Assembly: GCF_024586455.1 (NCBI RefSeq) | Contig: NC_065923.1 | Span: forward strand, 50,600,264 to 50,664,263 | Length of the DNA: 64,000 nucleotides | From: Bactrocera neohumeralis | Lineage: Eukaryota; Arthropoda; Insecta; Diptera; Tephritidae | Reading direction: 5' to 3' | Part shown: one piece after another, positions 35,001 to 44,929 of the stretch | Position numbering within the stretch: the stretch's first letter is position 1 | Layout of the letters: each line of letters begins with the position of its first letter | Made by a program: the position numbers and the translations under genes | The notes under the pieces: model-generated | What the model was told of the DNA's origin: nothing | Databases searched by the model: none | What the model saw: the letters and a program-made list of their open reading frames with translations, nothing else

Positions 35001-37183
35001 TGATAATTGCAATTGGGGTTTATTTTTTAACAAAATATGTAGAACAAAAACTGGGATTATTAATTTTTGGTAAATCTTTGGACTATAAAAAAGATGTAAT
35101 TTATAATCTCTTTACCTCAGAATTTACATCTCCATGAACTATGCAAGCAAGTTCCACATCATGACCTTCGGCTGCATGAACCCATGACTTCTCGACAGTT
35201 ATTTCAGGTGGGGCTTTAAATACAAAAGAAAAAAATATATATATTTGAATAATACGTACATATTGTAATTCACAAACACTCGCGCATTGTATGTAACAAG
35301 CTTTGGCAAAAAATTGTTTGCTTTAAAAATAACTATTAAATTCTTTACTTTTATATAAAAATTTAATGGTTGTAAATGTTGTTTTTTTAATATACTTAAA
35401 TTGACTTTATTTAACCATTTGGTCAACCTACAAAGAATAGTTAGTTGTATGTCCATCGATACGCGTTCTTTCACTCCATTATCCGCAGAACACTGATAGA
35501 TTCCAGCATGATGTCTATCGACGTTCTCCAATATTAATGTTGAACTATCAGATAAATGAGTTGGGCCCGCGAACACATCTTTTTTAAACCAATAAATAGT
35601 TGGTACTGGATTACCCGAGGCCTTGCATTCTAAGGTAACGGTACTTCCTTTACGAGCAGTAACTTGACCATTGTGCGGTAACGCACGAAGTGTTGGCGGT
35701 ACTGAAAAGGAGAAATTAATTACCAATATATATGTAAATATAAATATGCGATTACATACATATTATACTTATATATTATGTCTTATTAATAACTATCAAA
35801 ATTGTTTTGTTAAACATTTCAAATAAGACTAGAGAAACTTTAGAGTTTCGATTAAGCCCTTTCATTGATCCCTTCCTGTATGCCAAATTAATTTGTTTGT
35901 GTAAAAAATAAAGATTTCTGATAGTAGACTTTATTTTAATGTAAACTTTATGCCAAAAGGTTTCAGATAGTAGACTTTATTTTACTAAAAACTTTATGCC
36001 AAAATCTTCATTTATGCTTGATTTATAGTAAAGTGGAAGATTTTAATGACATTTAAATTTATGTCATTTGGGATCAGGTGTGATTTTGGTATTTTTGTCC
36101 AATATTTGGATCATTGTCCAATTATGCAATCATTGGCAACTTAGAAAGAATTACGACTAACTAACGACTTAAATTTAAAAATAGTCATAAATACCTAAAA
36201 TTTCCACAGTATGAACTTGATCCCGATTTTCTTGATCTCCAAGTTGACAAATATAATCACCAGCATCCTGAGTTTTCACACTTGCTATTTGAAGATTGTA
36301 GTCCCCCACAATTTTGAATCTTTGATCCCTTGTTATTTTTAAGTGACCCGCTGTTAAAACGGAAGAACCTTTTCTCCATAACAAAACAAAAGATCCAAGA
36401 TTTTGAACCTTGCAAGGAAGTTCTATAGTTTCACCAACTATGACTTTATACAAATGTCCGCGCGATAGAAATTTAGGTGACACTGCTGGGGAATCATGAT
36501 CAGTTAATGTGAAAAGTCCATCCGAGTGAGAGGCTGGAAGTTAAAATAAAAAATTACAAATATTTTCCGTTATAATAACAACAATTATTCGAAATTCCAT
36601 TAAATGCAATTATACTTATATTTTCTAGCTCGAAACGACTTCACAAAATATTTTTTTGCATTAGTAATATAGTAAGAAATTGCGTACATTTTATTTATTC
36701 GGACCAACTTCTCTACAAGTCAACTAAAGGTTAAATAATACGTTAATTACCCGAGAGCGCTAACTGAGTGTCTATAACTTTTATAGCCGAATTGACGAAA
36801 TTACTTGAAACATGTTTCCATGCTAATTTTTTCAATTTATTGGAGTTACGGGTAGTCGTGTCTACCTGGTTTCTTTTATTAATACTTACGGAGAGCGAGA
36901 GAGGAGTGACACTCCGCGAAGAAAAAGACTTTGAGTTGCAAGTACAAAATTATATAGTCCCCCCCAATATTCTACTCTGGATCCGGCCCTGAATCTATAC
37001 CAAATTAATTATGTTAAAATATTCTTTAAACGCAAATTAAAATGTACAGATATAGTAAGTATATCCATATATATTTATACCTATAACTATATACTTGCCT
37101 GTTGTTTTTATGTGAAATATTATTGCCAGCAAAAAAAACATTGGCCATGTAAATCGATGACACGCACTGAAAATGCACTCCAT
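28867..37183 (-). CDS. Klingon/lachesin-like Ig-superfamily adhesion protein (seven coding exons)
   Basis: Coding exons are 37183-37099, 36533-36195, 35701-35432, 35213-35116, 32265-31963, 31787-31617 and 29034-28867. Phases agree at every junction, giving 478 codons with TAA. Residues 1-28 form a signal peptide (WPMFFLLAIIFHI). Three Ig domains follow, with Cys pairs at LPCKV/YICQLGD, LECKASGNP/YQCSADNG and LACIVHGD/YSCVADNALGR (about residues 45-345). A fibronectin-III-like segment follows (YNLTWTIESIPALDEIK, NAVYEAIVQAKNKYGW), and the tail ends in a hydrophobic TVFAYIIFHSL suggestive of GPI anchoring. The set matches the klingon/lachesin subgroup of fly neuronal adhesion proteins, which act outside the cell in homophilic or heterophilic contacts. 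The exact orthologue is not certain. Introns hold mariner and dispersed-repeat insertions. Confidence 0.9.
29588..29720 (+). repeat. Short dispersed repeat beginning with GGTAGGTAGGTA
   Basis: Begins TAGGTAGGTAGGTAAGGTGG and continues GTCTGACGACGAACTTAGCC and AGGTCCTTATTTTATTATG. The style is that of an abundant short repeat in tephritid genomes, from memory. No second copy is in the window. Confidence 0.4.
29770..30238 (+). pseudogene. Mariner (SETMAR-like) relic B, internally deleted
   Basis: Plus-strand frames give LFTTFDLSLDISRESVRMI, FFKKTTVNKSLW, HGFMSLTCKQVN and then directly CEKYFEDWKHRLHNYITSGE ending DYFKGD. The catalytic centre between the first Asp region and the C-terminus is deleted. 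It is a relative of relic A (11.75 kb) in opposite orientation, within the last intron of the Ig gene. Confidence 0.7.
30290..31030. repeat. Degenerate dispersed repeat (GTCCGATTTCGCCCATTT family)
   Basis: Contains ATATCTCCTAGATTGGCCG, TATGGGAAGTTGTAGTCCG and TTTCGCCCATTTTCACACT, then AACGGCAACCATTCCGACCC. The same succession of phrases appears in degenerate form at 32.7-33.5 kb. No coding capacity was seen. Confidence 0.5.
31617..31787 (-). CDS. Exon 6 of the Ig adhesion gene
   Basis: Acceptor ATCACTTAG before 31787 and donor GAG|GTAAAA after 31617, phase 0 on both sides. It encodes MNETYQHPGKWHENHINP to AKNKYGWNE, the second half of the fibronectin-III-like segment. Confidence 0.9.
31963..32265 (-). 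CDS. Exon 5 of the Ig adhesion gene
   Basis: Acceptor TTCTTGCAG before 32265 and donor TTG|GTAAGG after 31963. It encodes the second half of Ig domain 3 (DFGNYSCVADNALGRTKKY) and the start of the fibronectin-like part (HYNLTWTIESIPALDEIK, LLYRRLL). Confidence 0.9.
32700..33560. repeat. Degenerate dispersed repeat with GACAGACAGACAG tract
   Basis: Contains TTTATCTCGAAGATTGACCG, GGAAAGTGAAAGAATCAGATG, ATACGGAAAGTAGACGTG and TTATAGTCCGATTTCG, then, near 33500, CACAGACGACAGACAGACAG. It shares phrases with 30.3-31.0 kb. It lies in intron 4 of the Ig gene. Confidence 0.5.
33578..34150 (-). mobile_element. Mariner-derived element with short terminal inverted repeats
   Basis: Ends are AGTTTTGTCCACTTC (near 33584) and, inverted, AGTTTTGTCCACCTAAAG (near 34135-34150). 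Minus-strand frames between give CDNAQSHTALVIRDHFATF and IVPQPPHSPDLPSCNFWLFS with GHRFDSIEDIKAESKKALM, the second and third catalytic-residue regions of a SETMAR-type transposase. The Asp of the third motif (normally APCDFW) reads SCNFW, so it is inactive. The N-terminal half is absent. Confidence 0.6.
34151..35115. other. Rest of Ig-gene intron 4, nothing recognised
   Basis: AT-rich. A plus-strand frame at 34739-34972 has no family resemblance. No regulatory site could be supported. Confidence 0.4.
35116..35213 (-). CDS. Exon 4 of the Ig adhesion gene
   Basis: Acceptor TATTTAAAG before 35213 and donor GAG|GTAAAG after 35116. It reads PPEITVEKSWVHAAEGHDVE and LACIVHGDVNSE, the first half of Ig domain 3. 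At 98 bp it is easily missed; phase 1 to 0 fits its neighbours. Confidence 0.85.
35432..35701 (-). CDS. Exon 3 of the Ig adhesion gene
   Basis: Acceptor CTTTTCAG before 35701 and donor CTTT|GTAGGT after 35432, phase 1 in and out. It carries all of Ig domain 2 (VTLECKASGNPVPTIYWF, HHAGIYQCSADNGVKE). Confidence 0.9.
36195..36533 (-). CDS. Exon 2 of the Ig adhesion gene
   Basis: Acceptor AACTTCCAG before 36533 and donor TTAG|GTATTT after 36195. It reads SHSDGLFTLTDHDSPAVSPK, then Ig domain 1 (ETIELPCKVQNLGSFVLLW, DAGDYICQLGDQENRDQ). Confidence 0.9.
36740..36989. mobile_element. Possible hAT-type fragment with one terminal repeat
   Basis: The sequence ends GGATCCGGCCCTG at 36989. Inverted, this is CAGGGCCGGATCC, a common hAT end. 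No matching left end or transposase was found, so only one terminus is supported. It lies in the signal-exon intron of the Ig gene. Confidence 0.35.
37099..37183 (-). CDS. Exon 1 (signal peptide) of the Ig adhesion gene, GC donor
   Basis: ATG at 37183-37181 begins MECIFSACHRFTWPMFFLLA. It is immediately preceded by an acceptor-like TTATTTACAG, so a 5' untranslated exon probably lies upstream. The exon ends ACAG|GCAAGT, a textbook GC-type donor. The phase (1) makes Ala with exon 2. No usable GT donor gives the right phase. Confidence 0.8.
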
Positions 37184-37599
37184 CTGTAAATAAATTAATG
37201 GATAAATATTGTATTCTGTGAAATATTGAAATACATAGATTTCTCTCTAATAAATTAAACAAATTCATTTAAAATCATTTATCTCCTACATCCCTATTTG
37301 CATGTACTATATAGGCTACTGAAACGCCAGTCGCCAGTTTTGTGTTATTAGCTATTGCTGGCATTCCTTATTGTAGGTTAGTATACAGAAATGTCAAACT
37401 CTCAAGATCAATCAATATATATCAATCAATATATAAATAATTCTTACAAAACTATTTATTGTTTCGAGTTGTTCTAGTTATTCTATAACTAGTAACTATA
37501 TTGTGCGCAACTAGATTATCATTCCAATATTCGGTTCTAAAGCTACTGTCTTTGTGCATACTACAATACTTTTGCACTCAAATATGTGTCTGAAAAAGT

Positions 37600-38025
37600 A
37601 GTTTTGAGCGCAGTTCTTCTTCATTACTTTAATGTGAAGAAAACCTCAGCCGAAAGCTTTCATATTTGGGTGAACGTGGTGGCACGATTTAATAGTGGTT
37701 TTTGGCTTGGAAGCCGAAGAACGTCCTGGGTAGGAATACTAAAAAAATCAAACATTATTTGACGAAGATTGTTGGCAAATATAAGAAAGCATCACGATAC
37801 ATACAAAAGCAATCTAATTGAGTACCATATTAATTGAAGCCAAGAAACGTTAAAAGTCGACTTGGAATTTCTGAAATGCTGCTTGAACGCTACAAAAATA
37901 AATCGTTTGACTGGTGATGAAAAAGGGATTCATTATGACAATCCTTAACGCAAAGAACCATATGTGAATCCTGGCTTACCAGCTGAATAAACGGTAAAGC
38001 CCGTCGCTACAAACAATAACTCCAA
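37600..38025 (+). pseudogene. Mariner (mauritiana-like) transposase relic
   Basis: Frames read HYFNVKKTSAESFHIWVNV, then SNLIEYHIN, LKCCLNATKINRLTGDEKG and IHYDNP with PYVNPGLPAE. These correspond to the N-terminal half up to the first catalytic Asp of Mos1-type mariners. The copy has frameshifts and lacks the second half. Confidence 0.65.
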
Positions 38026-38104
38026 TGTTTCCAAGTACTTAAAAACAGTTTAATCTAGTTTTAAAAAAAAGTAGACGGTTTTATCCTAGTTTTATAAGTA
38101 ACAG

Positions 38105-38665
38105 GGTTTGTCCGGAAAATAATAGGAAAACATTTTGCAGCGTTCGTTAGAGCAGAGCAGGTATGCGATAATTCTGTGTGAAACTCTGCAAATCTGCGAC
38201 AGAGACGTTTGATATGATCAAGCAGGCTTACCCAGATGTTGCTCTACCAAAAAGTGGTGTATTTTGGTGGCACCAGGCCTTTTTAGAGGGTCGGGAAGAG
38301 TTGAGAGGAAGAAAATACTGCCCATTGTCTTTTTTGACTTCAAAGGCGTCGTCCACCATGAATTTGTTCCTCCTGGACAAACCGTCAACACCAAGTTCTA
38401 CGTGGAAGTCCTCAAGAGACTCAAACGAAGGGTCAATAAGGTTCGACAAGACATCGCAGCCGAATGGAAGTTGCACCACGAAAACGCCCCGGCCACACCG
38501 CCTTTCTTGTGAACAGCTACCTAAGCAAGGCCGGCATCCCAACGCTTCCGCTTCCGCAACCGCCCTTCAGCTCAGATGTGGCCCCTGGACTTTTTTGTTT
38601 CCTTGCCTGAAAAGGCCGATGAAAGGGCGGCATACTATTTCTAATCACTCAAAAGGGTCTTATTC
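38105..38665 (+). pseudogene. Second mariner-type transposase relic, internally deleted
   Basis: The 38178 frame reads KSATETFDMIKQAYPDVAL and FWWHQAFLEGREEL. The adjacent frame (38264-38512) reads KKILPIVFFDFKGVVHHEF, VPPGQTVNTKFYVEVLKRLK and LHHENAPATPPFL, where the Asp of DNAPAH reads Glu. A deletion joins the helix-turn-helix part directly to the catalytic part with a frame change. It resembles the mariner lineage behind the human GVQW3/FLJ37770 locus. It abuts another mariner relic. Confidence 0.7.
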
Positions 38666-40514
38666 ACCTTAACAAAAAACTATTTCGATTTATTCATTAC
38701 TTTTAAAAATACATTCGACCAATGCACTTCAGCAATAAAAACGATATTTTCCGAAACATTGAAGTATAACGGAGAGTTTAGAACAGTTTTTTTCTACTTC
38801 GATTCTTCTATAAGAAGTCTATAGCTCCTTGCTGCCTTTAATGTTAAAGAATACCGTTGTATGTGATAAGATGAAAATGACAAATAGTCAAAAAAGTTGA
38901 TAATATACTAGTATAGTTGCACATTTTCTTAGCTTTCTACATTTTTATTTTTTAGTTTTCAATGTTTCTTTCTTTATTTGATGATTTTAATGCAGTAGTA
39001 GCACTTTATTGAGCTCATATTATACTAGTTAAACTTGTATTTATTGTAGGTATGCAAACTGACCACACACACAAATAATATACATTTTGTATATTCACTG
39101 TACATAAGAGGACATGTACATACATATACATATATATGTATATTAAAAGATACACTACGTTATCGTATAACATTTCCACACCTACATACATACATATGTA
39201 ATGCGTGGACACTGACATCGGGTAATTTTTCAGTGGATATAGTGTGATATGTATTCTCATTGAATAATTAATGATACTTAAATCATAATTGTTGAAGAGT
39301 TGAGTTTTCTGTATGTCTTATGCAACTAGTTTTTTTCTTCGAAAAAAAAAGAATCATAGGGCATAAATCAATACCCCTCTGCCACTAGGATTTATCGGGC
39401 CAGTATCACAAAAACTTCAATTCTCGCTTTCAATGTAATATTGTAAATGAAACCCATACTTACTTCAAAAGATGTAATTCACCAATTGAAAATTTATATA
39501 TTTTATTTCACTTAGTTATTATTTTTATATAACACTACAGAAAAAACACATCAGTTTTAATAATAGCTTACACAAATTTCTATAGGAATCGTCCTGGCGT
39601 ATTGTAAATCAGTACGCAGACTCGAGAATTCCTGAGCTTTTCTAAGCTTTTTCATAGAAAACCATAAGAAATAGCTTAACGTAGTAATATTGTCACCTAT
39701 ATTAACCCTTAAATTTAAGTGAAACTGTATTACTTTCTGACATTTTTGCAAACCCGTGCGCAACGACAACGCAAGGGTGTCCCAGTTTTATTCAAGGCTA
39801 TTTTTCCCCTACTTATTTCAATAAAAATACGAATTAAGTAACTCACATCTGCATATATAATGGTATCAATTAATTTTACTTAATTTCGATTCGGTTTCCA
39901 TGAGAAAAAAGTAAATAAAAATTAAATGTCATTTGTCAAATTTATTTTACATAAGTAAGGTAAGGTACAATATTTGGACGCATCCGAACCGTTGATGCTC
40001 TTGTGTGTTCGTAAGAATTAAATACGTATGATTTTAAGATGTCTGTAAAATATATTTTCAATATAAATATTTTGGGAGAGGAATCTGTAATCGCTTTGGA
40101 CGATATAAAGTTCTCCATACGATGATCTACTTTTGAGTAAAATTCCACTTTTTTTAAATAGTTAACGATTGTCAATTTTCGATTTGTTTGTAGGGCAATG
40201 ACTGCTGGAAAAACGTTTTTGTTTTAACGCCGCCGGAGATCGCTTATATGTAGCTCAAAAAATGTTAAATTTTTTTCTTAAAAAAATGTACTGTGTATTC
40301 TTAAAATATGTATAAATAAAAGGATATATTTATAAAATTTATCTAATTGATACAGTAGTTTTTTTTTAATTCCCAAAAATGTACATTAATATACATATGT
40401 AGGTTTCCTTTTATATTTCGGGATTTGAGAACAAAAACAAGTTTAATCATCGAAAATTGCATTATTGTTTTTCAGAATATTCTCCAATAATATCTATATA
40501 CATTAACCGCCTCT
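38666..40514. other. AT-rich intergenic region, nothing recognised
   Basis: No conserved frames. An ATACATATACATATATATGT tract occurs near 39115-39140. Confidence 0.45.
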
Positions 40515-40780
40515 TTAGGTCTTGAAAAACGTTGTGTGAGAGCTAGCATTATCGCGGTGAAGAGCAATCCGTTTTCGGCGGTTGAGTTTCGTGCTTTCCT
40601 GAAAGAAAACTGGCAGTGTGGTTGTATACCACTCAGAATTTACTATTCTAGGAATGGTGTGACATGTCCAGTTTCTCCAAAAAGACAGGCAACCATTTGC
40701 TTGGAAGCGCTGCGTAAGCGAACAACGAAAATGTTTGAGATTTAACTCCATTGTGTGGTCGAAAAGCATATTTTATGTTT
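40515..40780 (-). pseudogene. Mariner transposase fragment
   Basis: Minus-strand frames give FQANGCLSFWRNWTCHTIP, SEWYTTTLPVFFQES and KRIALHRDNASSHTTFFK. The last carries the second catalytic region as HRDNASSHT. It is the same lineage as the 9.4-9.9 kb relic, in opposite orientation. Confidence 0.65.
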
Positions 40781-41080
40781 CTGTAAACAACACAAATAGT
40801 GCTCGTATATCAAAACGTTCTGAGTTTGCATACCATCAAAAATGTCAAACTTAACGACAAAACTGTGATTCAAGATAACAACACTAGTGTTGGCAAATCA
40901 TGAAATAAAAAGGCAACCTACCGTGTTAAATATAAGAGAAGAATCTCACATGGTTACAAAATCTAATCCTGTTGGAATCTCTAAGTAACGAGTTAATTTT
41001 AAATCCTCGGAGCAACACCTGGTAATAAAGTTGCCGCCATATCTTCTTGATGAGTACAATCAGTCCTGAAGGCATTTTTC

Positions 41081-41240
41081 AATTTTGTCTGCGCCAAAAC
41101 TTTGGATGACTCCACTTTGGTTAAGTGTAATACATGCATTGGATGGTGCCATCTTAAAACCTGTTCAGGCTATATGACAGGGAATGGACCACACGTTATG
41201 TGGCAGTCATGCTGTCAACGCACTACTGCGAAAAGAGCCT
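41081..41240 (+). repeat. Jockey zinc-knuckle fragment
   Basis: Shares phrases with 4440-4560, such as TGGTTAAGTGTAATACATGC and GGGAATGGACCACA, and encodes CNTCIGWCHLKTCSGYM in one frame. A short orphan piece of a Jockey-type element. Confidence 0.5.
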
Positions 41241-41456
41241 TTAAAGAAATGCAATTAGTTACTCCTTGACATTTTTTCTAAACCCACGACCAATACACGC
41301 CAAAGTTTCAAAAAAAGTAATAAATTATTCCGCTAAGGTCAGTGTATCACTTTTCAATTGGGTTAATACGATTCCAATACAGACGGTTTTCAAATACAAG
41401 AGATCCCAGCTTTCCAGAATATACAGCAATGCCACTGATTTAAATATTTTGATTTA

Positions 41457-42439
41457 CAGTCGAACTTCCATAACTCGAACTTCTTTAACTCGAATTTTCT
41501 CTAACTCGAACTAAATGGGTTGGCAGTAGCATTAAGAGAGTAATTAACATATAAATTTCCTTCCGTAACTCGAACTTCCATAACTCGAAGTTCTCCATAA
41601 CTCGAACGAAAATACATAATTATGACTTCTATAACTCGAAGTAATGTGCTTTTCTCTCATTCTACAACTCGCAGTATCCTGGCCTATAACTCCAAGGCCT
41701 GGATGACTGGCCAAATTTTTGAAGAATGGGTTCTAAATTTGGATAAACGCTTTCAAAGTACTGGCCAAAAAATTTTATTGTTTATTGAAAATTGCCCAGC
41801 ACATTCTAAAGACGTACAAAGCAAACTGAAAGCCATTGAACTGGCATTTTTTCCACCGAATATGACCTCTAAATTACAGCCGCTGGATCAGGGAGTAATT
41901 CAAAACTTGAAAGTTTTTTATCGTACCAGAATAGTAAAAGAAGCACTAAAGCGTATAGAGGCAAACGAAAAACAAGATATTACACTTACGGATTGCATCA
42001 ATCATGTAACAAAAGCTTGGGATATTGACGTCAAAAATCAAACCATAGCGAATTGCTTCAAAAAAGCTGGATTTGGTCAATACTCTGAATGGGAAGAGGA
42101 AGATGACATACCTCTGAGTTTTTAAGTACTACTGATGAATATCGAAATGTAATTGAAGCTGATTACTAAGCATGGTTAAAAGCAAACAAAATAACTTGCA
42201 GTGCTACTCTTCAGGATTATATTGCAGTAGATAATGACCTTTGCACAACTGGCTTTCCTACAGATGCTGATATTGTTGAGAATTACTGCCCTGAATTAGA
42301 TGATCCAATATTAAGCGGAACGGAGAGTGACGGCGAGGGATCGGTAGAAGAAACTATTCACCAGCCTCCAAATGCTTTCCGAACATTGAGTTTATATTTG
42401 CAAACAAATGACACTACATCTGATGAGCACTATACGGCT
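41457..42439 (+). mobile_element. Tigger (pogo) DNA transposon, left part
   Basis: After a TA dinucleotide at 41455-41456 the element begins CAGTCGAACTTCC and continues as an array of (T)AACTCGAA motifs to about 41640, typical of Tigger/pogo ends. The transposase frame (41651-42125) reads MTGQIFEEWVLNLDKRFQ, LLFIENCPAHSKDVQSKL, LAFFPPNMTSKLQPLDQG and VIQNLKVFYRTRIVKEALK, the DDE_1 domain. The usual DNCPAH Asp is Glu (ENCPAH). After 42125 a frameshift leads to DYIAVDNDLCTTGFPTDAD and, with a stop, to about 42435. The copy is interrupted by a piggyBac insertion at 42440. The N-terminal DNA-binding part is missing. Confidence 0.8.
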
Positions 42440-42443
42440 TTAA

Positions 42444-44893
42444 CCCTTTCGTCCCTGAATACCAATTTCGTGTATGTAATCAAAATACTAGGTTAGAATA
42501 ACTATATTGCATCAACATATACCATTTCTTTTGAAATAATTTAAAAAAAATGTTTACGGAACCCATGGGGGGAAGGGGGAGTGTTGGTACATATGGGTAC
42601 CAGTAGGGTTTTTATCTGGTACAAATATGTACCAACAGGTAAGAAGAAGCTAACAACTTTTTATATATTTTTTAGTGTTACTCATATATTTTGGAAATGT
42701 ATTAGTTTATTTTGTATGATACAGCTTGAAACAATCTTTACACAACGGTACATTACATTCATCGCAAATCGTTTTGGTTCTTTTTTGGATTTTCATTACC
42801 GAACAACGAGTACAGCGTCTTCTAGTGGCACCTTCTATAGGGAGATGTAATGCTGATCCATAAAGTTTTCTTTTCTTCGAAATTGGACCTCTTTTTGGTA
42901 ATGGTAACTCAGTAGTACTTTTTCCTTCGGCAATCAATTCCTCGGCAAGATTCACCACATATGTTAGATAAGGAACTTTCTCATTCTTACGCCTCAAGTC
43001 GTTGTAAATAATCCATGCGTTTGTTGTACACATCCCAAGGCAAGTATAAAACACTTTTTTCCACCACTTCGAGGACTTTCTGTCGTGATGGTAGAGACTT
43101 ATGAATTGATCTGCGCGGTCAACTCCTCCCATTTTTTGCCGATAGAATGCAATTGCTTCCGGGCAGTCAATTTCCCCTGTTTGGCCCGTCTTATCCTTTT
43201 TTGAAATTTTAGTTACATTAGGTTTATGACAATTACTCATTAATAAGACTTCCTTCGTATCTTGCCACTTCGTACACATAAGTCCTGTGTCGGTGCATCT
43301 GAACTTCGATTCTCCCTTTTTGAGTTTTCCTGTTATTGATGGTACATTTTTGCGATTAGTCATGCAGGTGCCAACCGCCGCAAAATTGATAGTTTCCAGT
43401 AAATTTACACTGGTGAAAAAAGCGATCAAAGCATAGAACAACGTCAGGAACTTTAATTGTTCCGACAAGTGTCTTAACAACTTTTTCTCCAAGAGTTAGT
43501 GCATCGCTACTTACTTCTGTACCTTTACCAACGTACACATTGAAATCATATGTATATCCAGAATCGGCATCACAACGAAGCCATAGTTTTATGCCTCGTT
43601 TGATTGGTTTCAAGGGCATATATTGCTTTAGAGAAGAACGTCCCTTGAACTTAGTCATACTCTCATCAATGCTTTGGAATGGACTATCTTGACGACATTT
43701 ACTAAAGCTGTGTTTCAAACAGGAAATCAAGTCATCGACATAATATGATTTTGTGGCATCCGGTGGTTTATTTGGCTGGGAAAAGTAAAGCTTGGAAGTA
43801 AGGACCATATATCTATCACGAGAAATACAGTTTTCTATTGTTCGATTTCCCATGGATTCTTTTTGACTCCAATAATGCTTTAGTCCAGGAAGCTTATTAT
43901 ATGACATGATGAGCATACATCCTATAATTTTTTGCATTTCACCCTTATCTGTTAGTTTTATCATTTTTTTGTTGTTGTCCTTTACACTTGTTCAATAACT
44001 CAAGTCGTTGATTAGTACAAGCGACTATATGTAAATATAAGGAATGCGGAAAGAGTTTATGGAAAATTTCCATTGCAGTGGATTGTTTTGATACATCAAT
44101 TAATATTTCACTGGACCTTTGTAGTGGAATAGTTTTGGCAGGACGGAATGAATCGCTCGGCTCAAACCAATCAAAAATGCGATTGATGATATTAGGTTGA
44201 AAACATTCAGCTTCAGATTCTGTAGATGAATCCTCAGAATCGTGCAATGGGTTTTGGGCTGGGTGTGATGTTGACGACTCCTGAAAATCACCTTGAATAT
44301 ATTCACACTCATTCTCATTTTCTGATGCAGTTTCTTCTTCACTATCTTCAAATGATGAATCTGTTTCATCTTCACTAGGCTCATATTCGTCAGATGAACC
44401 CGCAGAAAAATCCGACAGACTTTCAACCACTCTCTCTAACTCCTTTTGGCTCAAAGATTTTTTCGACATTTTAGTCCTGGAATAAACATAAACGTGTACG
44501 CACCTGTTGGTACATATAAATACCAGTAAAAAATACTGCTGGTACATATATGTACCACGATATAAAAGTGCATATAATATATACACCTGCTTCAAATAAA
44601 ACCTTTTTCATATTTACCTATGTTCCTCTAAGTTTCGTGTACGGAAATAAAACAAATGTTTATAATGTAACTTCTGATTCGCCCTCTTTTTACTAAAAAT
44701 CACTTGCAATTACACATTCAGCTCCGGTAACACGTGGATAAGAGACAAACTGTAAAACTTACGCCTGCCATACTTTCAAAAATATTTAGAGTTACCGGCT
44801 GGTATAATTTTATACCGTTTTTAGAGCAATTTAAGACTTTAAGGGTATTTAAAATTGCGCTGGTAAATATGTGTACCACTCGGGACGAAAGGG
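42444..44893 (-). mobile_element. piggyBac-type DNA transposon with terminal repeats
   Basis: The element starts CCCTTTCGTCCC (42444) and ends GGGACGAAAGGG (44893), a perfect 12-bp terminal inverted repeat. It is flanked by TTAA at 42440-42443 and by TTAG at 44894-44897, a once-mutated TTAA duplication. Imperfect subterminal inverted repeats of about 55 bp, beginning CCTGTTGGTACATAT, lie at 42585-42640 (inverted) and 44503-44560. It sits within the Tigger copy and carries a transposase on the minus strand. Confidence 0.9.
42707..44469 (-). pseudogene. piggyBac transposase (two single-base frameshifts)
   Basis: From ATG at 44469 the frames 44469-43960, 43964-43420 and 43440-42707 join into one transposase of about 580 residues. 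The acidic N-terminus is rich in Ser/Glu (SSDEYEPSEDETDSSF). The DDE_Tnp_1_7 core follows: QSIDESMTKFKGRSSLKQY (first Asp), VPDVVLCFDRFF (second Asp) and RQKMGGVDRADQFISLYH (third Asp). The C-terminal Cys-rich domain CTRCSVMKIQ, CDECNVPLCKDCFKLYH is complete. The two breaks occur at an A7 run near 43960 and a T6 run near 43430, each explained by one base. All catalytic Asp residues appear present, so the copy may be recently active or affected by sequencing error. The sequence as given is non-functional. Confidence 0.85.
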
Positions 44894-44929
44894 TTAGATA
44901 ATTTATATTACCTATTAGACCCATGATTG

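Noticed and set aside
35199..35431. Extension of the Ig2 exon frame beyond 35432
   Set aside because: The open frame continues by chance into the intron; the donor CTTT|GTAGGT gives the correct phase to Ig3.
38228..38542. Minus-strand 104-codon frame
   Set aside because: Shadow of the mariner relic on the plus strand.
41459..41640. Spaced TAACTCGAA repeats as a CRISPR array
   Set aside because: Spacing is irregular and the motif is the usual terminal array of a Tigger/pogo element in a eukaryotic genome.
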